Shown here in pieces: positions 1 through 7,801 of a DNA stretch of 64,000 bases. Position numbers and translations under genes: made by a program. The notes under the pieces are model-generated. The model did no database searches and was not told where the DNA came from. It saw only the letters and a list, made by a program, of their open reading frames with translations. Position 1 is the first letter of the stretch; every line of letters begins with the position of its first letter. Source of the DNA: WSZJ01 sp964590435. Lineage in GTDB: Bacteria > Planctomycetota > MHYJ01 > WSZJ01. The stretch covers positions 62,001-126,000 of the forward strand of contig CAZPWT010000015.1 of NCBI GenBank assembly GCA_964590435.1. The letters are read 5' to 3'.

Positions 1-73
1 CGGATGGAGCAACTACTCGGGAGACCTTGGTAGGTTCATTACGTTCAAATTCATCGAACCCCTGCCACCGTGC

Positions 74-101
74 TTGACGGCACGCCCTAGGGCCTTAGTC
101 T
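74..101 (+). promoter_or_regulatory. Promoter of mqnC, leaderless type
   Basis: A -35 box TTGACG (74-79), a 16-nt spacer and a -10 box TAGTCT (96-101) lie just upstream of the ATG at 109. Only 7 nt separate the -10 box from the start codon, so transcription should begin at or within a nucleotide or two of the ATG. There is no Shine-Dalgarno sequence. Inferred from sequence only. Confidence 0.6.
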
Positions 102-108
102 TGCACGT

Positions 109-1233
109 ATGACCGTTTCAGAAACCCTCAAGCGCGCGCGCGACGGCCGGCGGATCAGTCCCGCGGAGGCGCTCGAGCTCTACCGGGACGGCGAGTTCAT
201 CCACCTCGGCGCCGCGGCGCATGCGGTCCGCAACGCGAAGAACGATCCCGCGACCGTCACGTACCTCGTCGACCGCAACATCAACTACTCGAACGTCTGC
301 ATTACGGACTGCCTCTTCTGCGCCTTCTACCGCCCGCCGGGCGACAAGGAGGCGTACGTCCTGACGCGAGAGGAATTCGCGCAGAAGATCGGCGAGCTGC
401 GCGCGATCGGCGGGACGCGGATCCTGCTGCAGGGCGGGCATCACCCGGACCTGAAGCTCGAGTGGTACGAGGACCTGCTGCGCTGGCTGCGCGCGGAGTT
501 CCCCGACATCGAGGTGAACGCGTTCAGCCCGAGCGAAGTCACTCACATCGCCGACGTCGAAAAGCTCCCCCTCGAGGAAGTGATCCGGCGCCTCGCGGCC
601 GCCGGGCTCACGGGCCTCCCCGGCGGCGGCGCGGAAATCCTCGACGACGCCGTGCGCGAGGAAATCTCGCCGAAGAAGCTGAAGACCGCGGGGTGGCTCG
701 AGGCGATGCGCGTCGCGCACCGCCACGGACTCGCCACGACGGCCTCGATGGTCATCGGCTTCGGCGAATCGTACGAACACCGCGTCAACCACCTGCTGCG
801 CCTCCGCGATCTCCAGGACGAATCGCTCGCGAAGCACGGCAACGGCTTCACCGCCTTCATCTCCTGGACCGCCCAGCTCGACACCGTCCCGATGAGCGGC
901 CTCGCCCGCCGCAAGGGCATCCGCCCGGCCGGCGCGCAGGAATACCTCCGCAACGTCGCCATCGCCCGCCTCTTCCTCGACAACTTCCGCCACCACGGCG
1001 CTTCCTGGCCCACGCAGGGCGTCGCGATCGCCCAGACCGCGCTCAACGCGGGCTGCGACGACTACGGCTCGACCATGATGGAGGAGAACGTCGTCAGCCA
1101 GGCGGGCGCCAGCACGATGAGCTCGATCCTCGTGGACGAGATGGTGCTGCAGATCCGGGAAGCGGGGTTCGTGCCGGCGCAGAGGGACACGCGGTACAGG
1201 ATCTTGAAGCGGAATGAGGAAATCGCGGTGTAG
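109..1233 (+). CDS. mqnC: Cyclic dehypoxanthinyl futalosine synthase MqnC (radical SAM)
   Basis: This 374-aa radical SAM enzyme cyclises dehypoxanthine futalosine in the futalosine pathway to menaquinone. The cluster-binding motif CxxxCxxC is visible as C64, C68 and C71 in NVCITDCLFCAFYR, the form typical of the MqnC/MqnE/CofH group. The segment LLQGGHHPDLKLEWYEDLL and the later GFGES and FTAFISWT stretches fit MqnC rather than MqnE. Length is normal for the family. A promoter box pair ends 7 nt before the ATG and no ribosome site is present, so the message is probably leaderless. No other mqn gene is in the window, so the rest of the pathway is encoded elsewhere. Confidence 0.93.
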   Translation: MTVSETLKRARDGRRISPAEALELYRDGEFIHLGAAAHAVRNAKNDPATVTYLVDRNINYSNVCITDCLFCAFYRPPGDKEAYVLTREEFAQKIGELRAIGGTRILLQGGHHPDLKLEWYEDLLRWLRAEFPDIEVNAFSPSEVTHIADVEKLPLEEVIRRLAAAGLTGLPGGGAEILDDAVREEISPKKLKTAGWLEAMRVAHRHGLATTASMVIGFGESYEHRVNHLLRLRDLQDESLAKHGNGFTAFISWTAQLDTVPMSGLARRKGIRPAGAQEYLRNVAIARLFLDNFRHHGASWPTQGVAIAQTALNAGCDDYGSTMMEENVVSQAGASTMSSILVDEMVLQIREAGFVPAQRDTRYRILKRNEEIAV

Positions 1234-1253
1234 CGACGGAAGTTTCGGGTTTG

Positions 1254-1312
1254 CTAGTTCGGTTCGGAGTTCGGGGTTCCGAGTTCCGAGAGGTTGAGGG
1301 TTCCAGGTTTGG
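1254..1312. repeat. Degenerate heptamer repeat array (GTTCSGA type)
   Basis: Between mqnC and the next gene the sequence runs in 7-nt units such as GTTCGGA, GTTCGGG and GTTCCGA, then decays through AGGTTGA and GGGTTCC. The same period-7 style recurs at about ten other intergenic sites in the window. No reading frame, promoter or terminator is evident in it. Confidence 0.6.
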
Positions 1313-1362
1313 GGGAGACGGAATTCGGCGAACTTTCGCACGCCCGGTGCGTCCAATGGTCC

Positions 1363-1998
1363 ATGATCCGGAGCCTTCCCCTCGTCCTCCTCCCTTTCGC
1401 CCTCGCGGCCTGTTCCACGCCTCCGCCCGCGGCAGCGGCGCCTGACCCGCGTCTGCAGGTTAAGATCCTGTACGTGCTCGAGGACGGCGGAGTGTTCCGG
1501 TACGACGAGCTGACGACGGCGGCGGAGCGGCGCAACTGGCGCGAAGTCCGGTCGGAATGCGACGCCACGTTCACGCGGTACTCGTTCACGGTTCACGAGG
1601 AGGACCCGTCCCACTGGTGGACTTCGTTGTGAATCGAGGGACGCACGTGCAGCCTCGGTCCGAGGCGGACGGTCTTCGCGAAGGACGCCGTGAACTACGT
1701 GATGAAGTACACGGTGAGCGACACCGACTCCCTGCGCAAAGTCCACCTGTTCGTCTGGGCGGAGCCGTACGACGGCTCGGTCGAGACGCGCGCCGACTTC
1801 TTCGGCCCGCAGGACCTGCCGCCGGCCGACGCCCGCGCACGGATCGCCTCTTTCCTCGAGGCCGCACGCGCCCAGTCCTCCTCCGCAAACCCCGCCGTCG
1901 CAGCCGCCGCTTCCGATGCGGCCGCCCGGCTCCAGGCCTTCCTCGACCATGCCGTCCGCCAGGACACTCCCGCCCTCTCTCTGGAGAATTCCCGATGA
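1363..1998 (+). pseudogene. Lipoprotein gene interrupted by an in-frame TGA
   Basis: The frame opens at ATG 1363 with a lipoprotein signal (LLPFALAAC lipobox) and runs to TGA at 1630-1632. The same frame stays open past the TGA, without another stop, to 1998. The joined product would be 211 residues plus the TGA position. Residues on both sides look like one soluble domain (TRYSFTVHEEDPSHWWTSL before; VFAKDAVNYVMKYTVSDTD after). The final stop overlaps the next start (ATGA at 1995), as in a live operon. Possible causes are a nonsense mutation or sequencing error of TGG, or recoding of TGA. A short GC-rich hairpin (1652-1666, GCCTCG-GTC-CGAGGC) lies 20 nt after the TGA. I do not recognise the family. 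Confidence 0.55.
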
Positions 1999-3338
1999 GG
2001 ATCATCACGTCCGCCGCCCTCGCGGCCGCGCTCGGCGCCGCCGCGCTCCTTCCCCCGTCCGTCGCCCGCGCCATGTGCGGCCCGATCGGCCGCCCCGACC
2101 AGGTCGTCGAGGTCGACGGCGACCAGCGCGTGTTCATCTACCACCGCAACGGGATGGAAGACCTCATCCTGCAGGCGTCCATCAAGGGGAACGGCTCCGA
2201 TTTCGGAATGGTGCTGCCGCTTCCCGCCGTCCCCGATATCCGCAAGGTCGAGCGCGCATTTTTCGACGACATGTTCGACATGACGCGCACGCGGCAGGTC
2301 GCCTGGGCCGAGGGTCTCCGCCGCGCGCCGGCGGGGGCCGGCAAGGGGATGCAGGAGGACAAGGCCGAGCTGGAGCGCGTGGAAGTGCTGAAGAAGGACG
2401 TCGTCGGGCCTTTCGAGACGGTAGTCCTGAAGGCGAAGAAGCTGGACGCGCTCGACGACTGGCTCAAGGAGAACGGATACAAGACGAGCGACGAGAACAA
2501 GGCGCTCATGCAGTCGTACCTCGACAAGGAGTGGTTCTTCGTCGCGGTGAAGGTCACGGTCGAGGGGCAGAAACAGGGCTTCGACGGCCGCGCGCAACCG
2601 ATGGGGTTCCGCTTCCCCACGAAAACCATCGTTCTCCCGACCAAGATGGCGTCGATCGTCGACAAGGGGATGGCGTTCTCGATCTACGTCGTGACCAACA
2701 CGCGCGTCTCGCTTCCCGGCTTCGAGCAGCAGGGAGTGACGTCGCTCGCGCGGCCGCTGACGCCGGAGGAACTGCGTTCGCGCCCGAATCTCACCGCGGT
2801 GTTCGACACGGACGTGCTGCTCTCGCCGGACGGCGGGCTCGCGAAGCTCGCGGAGGCGCAGAAAGCCGTCGACCCGAAGCAGCTCGCCGAGTTCATGGGC
2901 AACCGGTACCGCGGGCTCTTCGTCACCAAGTTCAACGGCTTCTTCCCCAAGGAGAAGCTCGCGAAGGGCGACGTCGAGTTCAAGCGGGAGAACGTCCTGA
3001 ACGAGGAGGGCGTGGCCGCGATGCTCGACCAGCTCGCGCAGGCGCCGGACCAGTCGGGGATCGCCCGCCAGATGCTCGAAGCGGGCGGCTCGGAGCAGCT
3101 CCCGGCGCTCTCGAAGGGGCTCCAGCACACCGATTACCGCGTCCGCCGCGCCGTGGCCGAGATCCTCGGCGTCGTCAGCGACCCGCGCGCGGCCGAGGCG
3201 CTCGTGAATGCCCTCAAGACGGAGTCGGACGACTTCGTGAAGAGCGGGATCAACCGGGCGCTCCAGGCGATCAGCGGGCGCGCGATCAAGAGCCACCAGG
3301 TGGACCAGTGGGAGGAGTGGCTGAAGACGCAGAAGTGA
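1995..3338 (+). CDS. Secreted DUF2330-family protein with C-terminal HEAT repeats
   Basis: The start at 1995 overlaps the stop of the upstream lipoprotein frame (ATGA), which implies translational coupling. A signal peptide covers about residues 1-26 (cleavage near ARA-MCGPIGR). The body resembles DUF2330 proteins: an early CGPIG, a VFIYHRNG segment, then FGMVLPLPA-VPDIRKVE, and a long region ending in GNRYRGLFVTKFNGF. Residues about 365-430 form one or two HEAT-like helical repeats (HTDYRVRRAVAEILGVVSD). The protein is 447 aa and probably acts in the periplasm. Function unknown; the fusion of this domain to HEAT repeats fits the many HEAT proteins nearby. Confidence 0.7.
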   Translation: MRIITSAALAAALGAAALLPPSVARAMCGPIGRPDQVVEVDGDQRVFIYHRNGMEDLILQASIKGNGSDFGMVLPLPAVPDIRKVERAFFDDMFDMTRTRQVAWAEGLRRAPAGAGKGMQEDKAELERVEVLKKDVVGPFETVVLKAKKLDALDDWLKENGYKTSDENKALMQSYLDKEWFFVAVKVTVEGQKQGFDGRAQPMGFRFPTKTIVLPTKMASIVDKGMAFSIYVVTNTRVSLPGFEQQGVTSLARPLTPEELRSRPNLTAVFDTDVLLSPDGGLAKLAEAQKAVDPKQLAEFMGNRYRGLFVTKFNGFFPKEKLAKGDVEFKRENVLNEEGVAAMLDQLAQAPDQSGIARQMLEAGGSEQLPALSKGLQHTDYRVRRAVAEILGVVSDPRAAEALVNALKTESDDFVKSGINRALQAISGRAIKSHQVDQWEEWLKTQK

Positions 3339-3387
3339 CCCACCGTAGCTGACGCGGCGGTGCAGAGTGCGCCGACGCGATGCGAAG

Positions 3388-3429
3388 AGAGGCCGTGCGC
3401 CACCCCCGCGCGCGGCCTCTTCCTTTTTC
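3388..3429 (+). terminator. Intrinsic terminator after the DUF2330 gene
   Basis: A 13-bp stem with one G:T wobble (3388-3400 against 3408-3420, core AGAGGCC/GGCCTCT), a 7-nt loop and a T-rich tail (TTCCTTTTTCT) follow the stop codon. The gene on the other strand ends at 3429, so it lies between convergent genes. Confidence 0.75.
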
Positions 3430-3662
3430 TACTGCCGCGACTGCCCGTTGATCGCGCCGCGGATCCGCTCGGTCAGGCTCTGGGGCGCCCGGCCGCGGTC
3501 GAGCTTGGTCCTCACCGTGTCCCGGGCGCGCGTCACCATCTGGACCCACTGCTGGCAGTGCGGGCACTGCCGCACGTGGTTCCCGACGCGCTCGTGCTCC
3601 ATCGCCTTCAGCTCCCTGTCCACGAACGCGTCTGCCATCCGGCGGATCTCGTCGCAGTTCAT
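3429..3662 (-). CDS. Short zinc-binding anti-sigma factor (zf-HC2)
   Basis: This 77-aa protein has the anti-sigma zinc motif HxxxCxxC (HVRQCPHC, about residues 28-35) preceded by an N-terminal Cys (MNCDEI). It has no membrane segment, so it would be a soluble, possibly redox-sensing, ZAS-type anti-sigma factor. Its start codon overlaps the stop of the sigma factor gene by 4 nt (ATGA), so the two are co-translated. That the partner is the adjacent ECF factor is inference from position and is the usual arrangement. Confidence 0.8.
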   Translation of the reverse strand: MNCDEIRRMADAFVDRELKAMEHERVGNHVRQCPHCQQWVQMVTRARDTVRTKLDRGRAPQSLTERIRGAINGQSRQ

Positions 3663-4246
3663 GCGTTTCGCTCCCTGCGTGGCCGCCCCGCGTACCCCTG
3701 GCGACGCGCGTAATCCCAGAGCGCGCTTCGCAGTTGCCGCCGGGCGTGATGGAGTCGGGACATCACCGTGCCGATCGGAATGCCGAGAATCGAGGCGATT
3801 TCACGGTACTTGAATCCCTCGATGTCCGCCAGCAGCACGACGATCCGGTGCGCCGCCGGCAGCTCGTCCAGCGCCCGCCTCACGTCGTCCCCCACGAACG
3901 CGTCCAGCGCTTCCATGTTGTCCAGCAGCCGGTGCCGCTCCGGCGCGGCCGCCGGCGCCGCCGCTTCATCCGTCAGCTCGGAAATCAGCGGCTGCCGCGC
4001 CCGCCGGCGGTAGAAGTCGATCGAGCTGTTCACCAGGATCCGGTAGATCCACGCCTTGAAATTCGTGCCGGGGCGGAAGCGCCGGAAGCTGCGGAAGGCC
4101 TTGAGGTAGGCCTCCTGGACGAGGTCCTCGGCGTCGCGGGCGTTGCGGGCGAGCCCGAGCGCGGCGAAGTACAGGTCGTGCATGAGGGGAAGTGCGACCT
4201 TCTCGAATTCGGACTCGCGTGAGGGCCGCGGGGAGGGTTTGGGCAC
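3659..4246 (-). CDS. ECF-family RNA polymerase sigma factor
   Basis: A 195-aa sigma-70 factor of the extracytoplasmic-function group. Region 2 shows DAEDLVQEAYLKAFRSF and FKAWIYRILVN. Region 4 shows the helix-turn-helix REIASILGIPIGTVMSRLHHARRQL. A short Ala/Pro linker separates them. The start is GTG at 4246. A TACGAT hexamer (4253-4258 on the opposite strand) lies 6 nt before it, so the message may be leaderless. The anti-sigma gene follows with an ATGA overlap. Targets are unknown. Confidence 0.9.
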   Translation of the reverse strand: MPKPSPRPSRESEFEKVALPLMHDLYFAALGLARNARDAEDLVQEAYLKAFRSFRRFRPGTNFKAWIYRILVNSSIDFYRRRARQPLISELTDEAAAPAAAPERHRLLDNMEALDAFVGDDVRRALDELPAAHRIVVLLADIEGFKYREIASILGIPIGTVMSRLHHARRQLRSALWDYARRQGYAGRPRRERNA

Positions 4247-4295
4247 GCGGAAATCGTATCACGGAAAGAACGGGGGATCCCGGCGGCGCGGGGCG

Positions 4296-4325
4296 AAAAA
4301 AAAGGGGCGGCCGCGTGGCCGCCCC
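4296..4325 (-). terminator. Intrinsic terminator of the 754-aa protein gene
   Basis: Read on the minus strand, a perfect 9-bp stem (GGGGCGGCC/GGCCGCCCC, loop of 4) is followed by eight T residues. It starts 18 nt past the stop of the gene ending at 4344. Confidence 0.88.
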
Positions 4326-4343
4326 GTTGCCGTCGGTGGTCCG

Positions 4344-6608
4344 TTACTTCGCCTTGAGCCGCGCCTCGACCTCGGCCTTGTACGCCTCGAGGAACTTCAC
4401 TTTCTTCTCGAGCGCCTCCTTGCGGTCGTCCCCTGCGTCCTTCAGCGCCGCCTGCGCGTCCTTGACCGCCTCCTCCATGTCCTCCGCGATCCGCGCATCC
4501 TGCTTCGCGAGCTCTTCCTTCAGCGAATCGGCATTGAGGATGTCGACGGTGCCGCTGAAGCGAAGGACGGCGTGGCGGCCGTCGGAGAACGGCTCGTTGT
4601 CGACGACGAGGACGAAGGAGCCGTCGGTGCCGAACCCCTTCGGCGGGTAGGCGTAGGTGTACTTGGGGTCCGGGGAATTCGCGGCGCCCTTGAGAGCGTG
4701 GGCGGTGAGGACGCCGTCGTCAGCGAGGGTCTGGAGGCTCGTCGGGTAATCGCGCCCGTCGCCGTTCTGGTTGACCCACGACGCGAACGCGTACTGCATC
4801 ATCTGGAGGTTCGCCTCGGCCGTGCGCTGCTTCGCCTTCTCGCGCGACTCCTGGAGGGCGGGCATCGCGGCCTGCACGATGCTGGCGTAGTACTCGCTGT
4901 TCAGCTCGGCGCCGCAGAGCATGGACGCCTCGTCCGCCTTCTCGACCGTCACCAGCGCCACGCCCTGGTCGCCCTTCCCCTTGAGCTTGTCGGCGACGTC
5001 GGGATCGAGCTCGCGGGTCATGGTGGCCATGATGCGCATCATCGCGCCGGCGTTGTAGTAGAGGAGCTTGGAGTTCTCGTTGGGGAGCTTCTTCATGGAC
5101 GCCTTGTACTGCGCGTCGTTCTCGAGGACCTTGCCGGCCTTGTAGGCATCGACGACGGCGGTCTGGACTTCCGGGCTGAAGGTCATGACGAAGACCTTGT
5201 CGAGGATCATGTAGCCGAGGGGCGCCTTGCCGCCCTCGAACGTGTAGAGGGTCAGGCCGGAATACTCGCGGCTGGTGATTTCGCCGCCCATCTCGTCCAT
5301 CAGCCCGCCGTTGCGGATGCTGTCGATGACCGCCTTGGCCTTGTCCACGTCCTTGAGCTCGATGAGGACGACCTGCGAGCTCTCGTCGAAGCGGCCGCCC
5401 TCGGGGACGAGGCCGCACCAGCCGATTTCGTCGTCGATGACGGCGAGCAGGTCGGCGAACGAAACGCCGAGCTCGGTTTCCGCGCGGCTGATTCCCTGCC
5501 GGAAATCGTCGCGGTCCTTTTCCTCGGCCAGCAGGTCTATCTTGGACTGGATGAACACCTGCAGCTTCTCCCACGTCTCCGCGGGATGATTGAGCGTCCA
5601 GACCCCCGCGCCGACGCTGCTGGCCGGGATGAACCTCAGCAGGTCCTTCTTCGCCGGCGCCTGCCGGATGATCGACCAGAGCTCGTTCCTGGGGTCGAGG
5701 AAGAGCGACCCGCCGCTCCACCCGTACTTGCCCTCGAGGCCGCTGAACACCACGGCGCTGCGCAGCGACGACTGGCCCGCGACGGCGTCGACCATCTGGT
5801 AGGTGCGCAGCTCGTCGCGGCCGAGGTTGGCCTCCACGCCGTCAAAGACGGTCTTGAGATTTACGTATCCCAGCACGATCGGGTCCTTGCCGGCGGACTT
5901 CTGCGCCCGCGCGAAATCCGGGTTCGTCGCGATCGAGCCCCCGGGAACCGCGCCGCCGTCGGCCGCGTCCAGCATCGACTCCAGCGACCCGCGCACGTTC
6001 GCCATGAAGATCGTGTCGCCGACCGCCGCCGCAAACAGGTTCGACACAGTCTTCCCTTCCGCCGAATGCTCCGCTCCCGTCTTGAACACCCACGTCTTCC
6101 GGTTCTTGTAGTCCTCGCCCGGCTCCAGGTACTTGCGGAAATCCCCGTCCAGCAGCTTCCCGAAGTACCCCTTCGACTTCGACTTGATCGCCAGCACCAT
6201 GTCGACGTCGGGGCGCTCGCTCTCGAACTTCTGGCCGATCCCGCCGCCGAACTCGCGAACCGTGTGGACGAGCTTGAAGTCCAGGAGGGCGAAGTGGACG
6301 CGGTCGATTTCCTTGATCAGGGTGCCGATGTCGGTCCCGGCGGCCTTGGACGCCTCCTCGGTGAACTCCTTCCAGAGGTCGTCCAGCGCCTTTTCGGCGT
6401 CCTTGCGCTCCTTCTCAGGCAGCCCGCCGAACAGGTACTCCTTCCAGTCCGCGGTCTGGCCCGGGCCGAACTCGACGTACACCCAGGCGTTGGCCGGGAT
6501 GCAGGCGCGGGCGTCGACCGCCTCTGGCTCGGCCATGAGGCGGATGCCCAGAAGCGTGGTCGCGAGGACGGCCGCGAAACAGGCGGCGGGGACGAAGCGG
6601 CGAAACAT
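4344..6608 (-). CDS. Large secreted protein of unknown function (DUF3352-like)
   Basis: I chose ATG 6608 (MFRRFVPAACF) because GGGAGG lies 4 nt before it; an in-frame ATG at 6623 lacks such a site. The product is 754 aa with a signal peptide (residues 1-29) and no other membrane span. It starts with a passage on protein level and fit (IPANAWVYVEFGPGQ), has repeated alpha/beta halves with VVLIELKDVDKAKAVID and SGLTLYTFEGGKAPLGYMIL, and ends in a Lys/Glu-rich coiled coil (about 700-754). The layout resembles DUF3352 proteins, in which two similar halves follow a signal peptide. No catalytic motif is visible. It is monocistronic, with its own terminator. Confidence 0.6.
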   Translation of the reverse strand: MFRRFVPAACFAAVLATTLLGIRLMAEPEAVDARACIPANAWVYVEFGPGQTADWKEYLFGGLPEKERKDAEKALDDLWKEFTEEASKAAGTDIGTLIKEIDRVHFALLDFKLVHTVREFGGGIGQKFESERPDVDMVLAIKSKSKGYFGKLLDGDFRKYLEPGEDYKNRKTWVFKTGAEHSAEGKTVSNLFAAAVGDTIFMANVRGSLESMLDAADGGAVPGGSIATNPDFARAQKSAGKDPIVLGYVNLKTVFDGVEANLGRDELRTYQMVDAVAGQSSLRSAVVFSGLEGKYGWSGGSLFLDPRNELWSIIRQAPAKKDLLRFIPASSVGAGVWTLNHPAETWEKLQVFIQSKIDLLAEEKDRDDFRQGISRAETELGVSFADLLAVIDDEIGWCGLVPEGGRFDESSQVVLIELKDVDKAKAVIDSIRNGGLMDEMGGEITSREYSGLTLYTFEGGKAPLGYMILDKVFVMTFSPEVQTAVVDAYKAGKVLENDAQYKASMKKLPNENSKLLYYNAGAMMRIMATMTRELDPDVADKLKGKGDQGVALVTVEKADEASMLCGAELNSEYYASIVQAAMPALQESREKAKQRTAEANLQMMQYAFASWVNQNGDGRDYPTSLQTLADDGVLTAHALKGAANSPDPKYTYAYPPKGFGTDGSFVLVVDNEPFSDGRHAVLRFSGTVDILNADSLKEELAKQDARIAEDMEEAVKDAQAALKDAGDDRKEALEKKVKFLEAYKAEVEARLKAK

Positions 6609-6716
6609 GGAGCCTCCCGGCATGGGGTTGGATGGGGGAAGACGGCGATGTTACCGAAGGGCTTGCGGGCGTCGCGAGAGAATTTCGGGCCGGATTGCGA
6701 TGGCCTCGGGAATGTA

Positions 6717-6744
6717 TTGACGCGCGGTATCCGGCCGCCATAAA
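6717..6744 (+). promoter_or_regulatory. Candidate sigma-70 promoter for HEAT protein
   Basis: TTGACG (6717-6722), a 16-nt spacer and CATAAA (6739-6744). It would give a leader of about 20 nt that includes AGGGAG before the ATG at 6773. The -10 match is only moderate. Confidence 0.35.
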
Positions 6745-6772
6745 AGGAATGCCTGTCCCGAGGGAGATTCCC

Positions 6773-7795
6773 ATGAGCCGCCTGCTCGCCGTGTCGCTTT
6801 GCGCCGTCCTGACCGCTTCCATCGCCGTCCAGGCCGAGGAAGCCGCCCCGCCCGTCCCCCAGCCGGTCCCCGGCGGCGGCGGAGAGGCCGGCGACGAGAA
6901 GAAGATCGGCGAGCTGATCGAGCAGCTGGGAAGCGCGGACTGGGACGAGCGCGCCGAGGCGGAGAAGGCGCTCGAGGAAATCGGGAAGCCCGCCGCGGAC
7001 GCTCTCAAGAAGGCGATGGACGGCTCCAGCGATCCCGAGGTCAAGGTGCGCGCGAAGCGGCTCCTGCAGAAGATGGGCGCGCTTCAGGCGGCGGAAATGA
7101 CCGACGAGCAGTTCGAGGAGATGCTGGAGCTGCTGCGCTCGCAGGACGGCGTTGCCTGGTACAGCGGCGCGTCGAAGCCGTACTTCTACCTCTACCAGCT
7201 CAATGAGCGCACGGAGTGGGCCGAGGCGCTGAAGGGCAAGACGCTGGCGCCGCGGCTCGTCAAGGCGCTGGGCGACGACAACGGGAACCTCAAGCGCAAC
7301 GTCTGCTACCTGCTGTCGGAGATGGGCGCGAGCGAACAGGCCCCGCAGGTCGCCAAGCTCCTGAAGGACGAGGAAATGATGACCCGCGCGATCGCCGCCT
7401 GGGCGCTCGGCAAGCTCGGCAACGCCGAGGTCGCCGACCAGGTCATCGTCGCGCTGTCCGACAACGAGAACCAGGTCCGCCGCGCCGCGGCGATGGCCCT
7501 CGAGAACCTCCCGTCCGCGTCCGCCATCGAGCCGCTCCTCGGCGCCATGGCCTCAGACGACCCGCACGTCCGCTTCGAGGCGTACTTCTCCATCAAGAGC
7601 CTCACCGGGCAGCCCTTCCGGTTCAACGCCTACCAGTCCGAGGAGTCGCGCAAGGCGTCCCTCAAGGTCATCGAGGAGTGGTGGAGCAAGAACAAGGCGG
7701 GGTTCAAGCCGCTGCCGCCGGCGAAGCGCGAGGAGGTCGGGAAGGCCGAGGAGATGCGCGAGGAGAGCCGCGAGGTGAAGATCGCGCCGAAGTAG
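6773..7795 (+). CDS. Secreted HEAT-repeat protein
   Basis: A 340-aa exported protein. The ATG at 6773 follows AGGGAG by 6 nt and opens a clear signal peptide (MSRLLAVSLCAVLTASIAVQA). Residues about 40-90 and 160-260 are HEAT repeats, seen in SADWDERAEAEKALEEIG, DDNGNLKRNVCYLLSEMG and DNENQVRRAAAMALENL. A Lys/Glu-rich tail follows. HEAT solenoids act as protein-binding scaffolds; no enzyme signature is present. It is divergent from the 754-aa protein gene, with which it shares a 164-bp upstream region, and convergent with the SDR gene. Confidence 0.8.
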   Translation: MSRLLAVSLCAVLTASIAVQAEEAAPPVPQPVPGGGGEAGDEKKIGELIEQLGSADWDERAEAEKALEEIGKPAADALKKAMDGSSDPEVKVRAKRLLQKMGALQAAEMTDEQFEEMLELLRSQDGVAWYSGASKPYFYLYQLNERTEWAEALKGKTLAPRLVKALGDDNGNLKRNVCYLLSEMGASEQAPQVAKLLKDEEMMTRAIAAWALGKLGNAEVADQVIVALSDNENQVRRAAAMALENLPSASAIEPLLGAMASDDPHVRFEAYFSIKSLTGQPFRFNAYQSEESRKASLKVIEEWWSKNKAGFKPLPPAKREEVGKAEEMREESREVKIAPK

Positions 7796-7801
7796 TCCGG
7801 C

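Noticed and set aside
1630..1632. Genome-wide reassignment of TGA
   Set aside because: Many genes here end with TGA inside ATGA or GTGA overlaps, so TGA works as a stop.
118..1950. Long open frames opposite mqnC and other genes, for example 4143-6743 on the plus strand
   Set aside because: High GC leaves antisense frames open. Their products are Arg/Ala/Val-rich without domain signals, while the sense frames have clear motifs.
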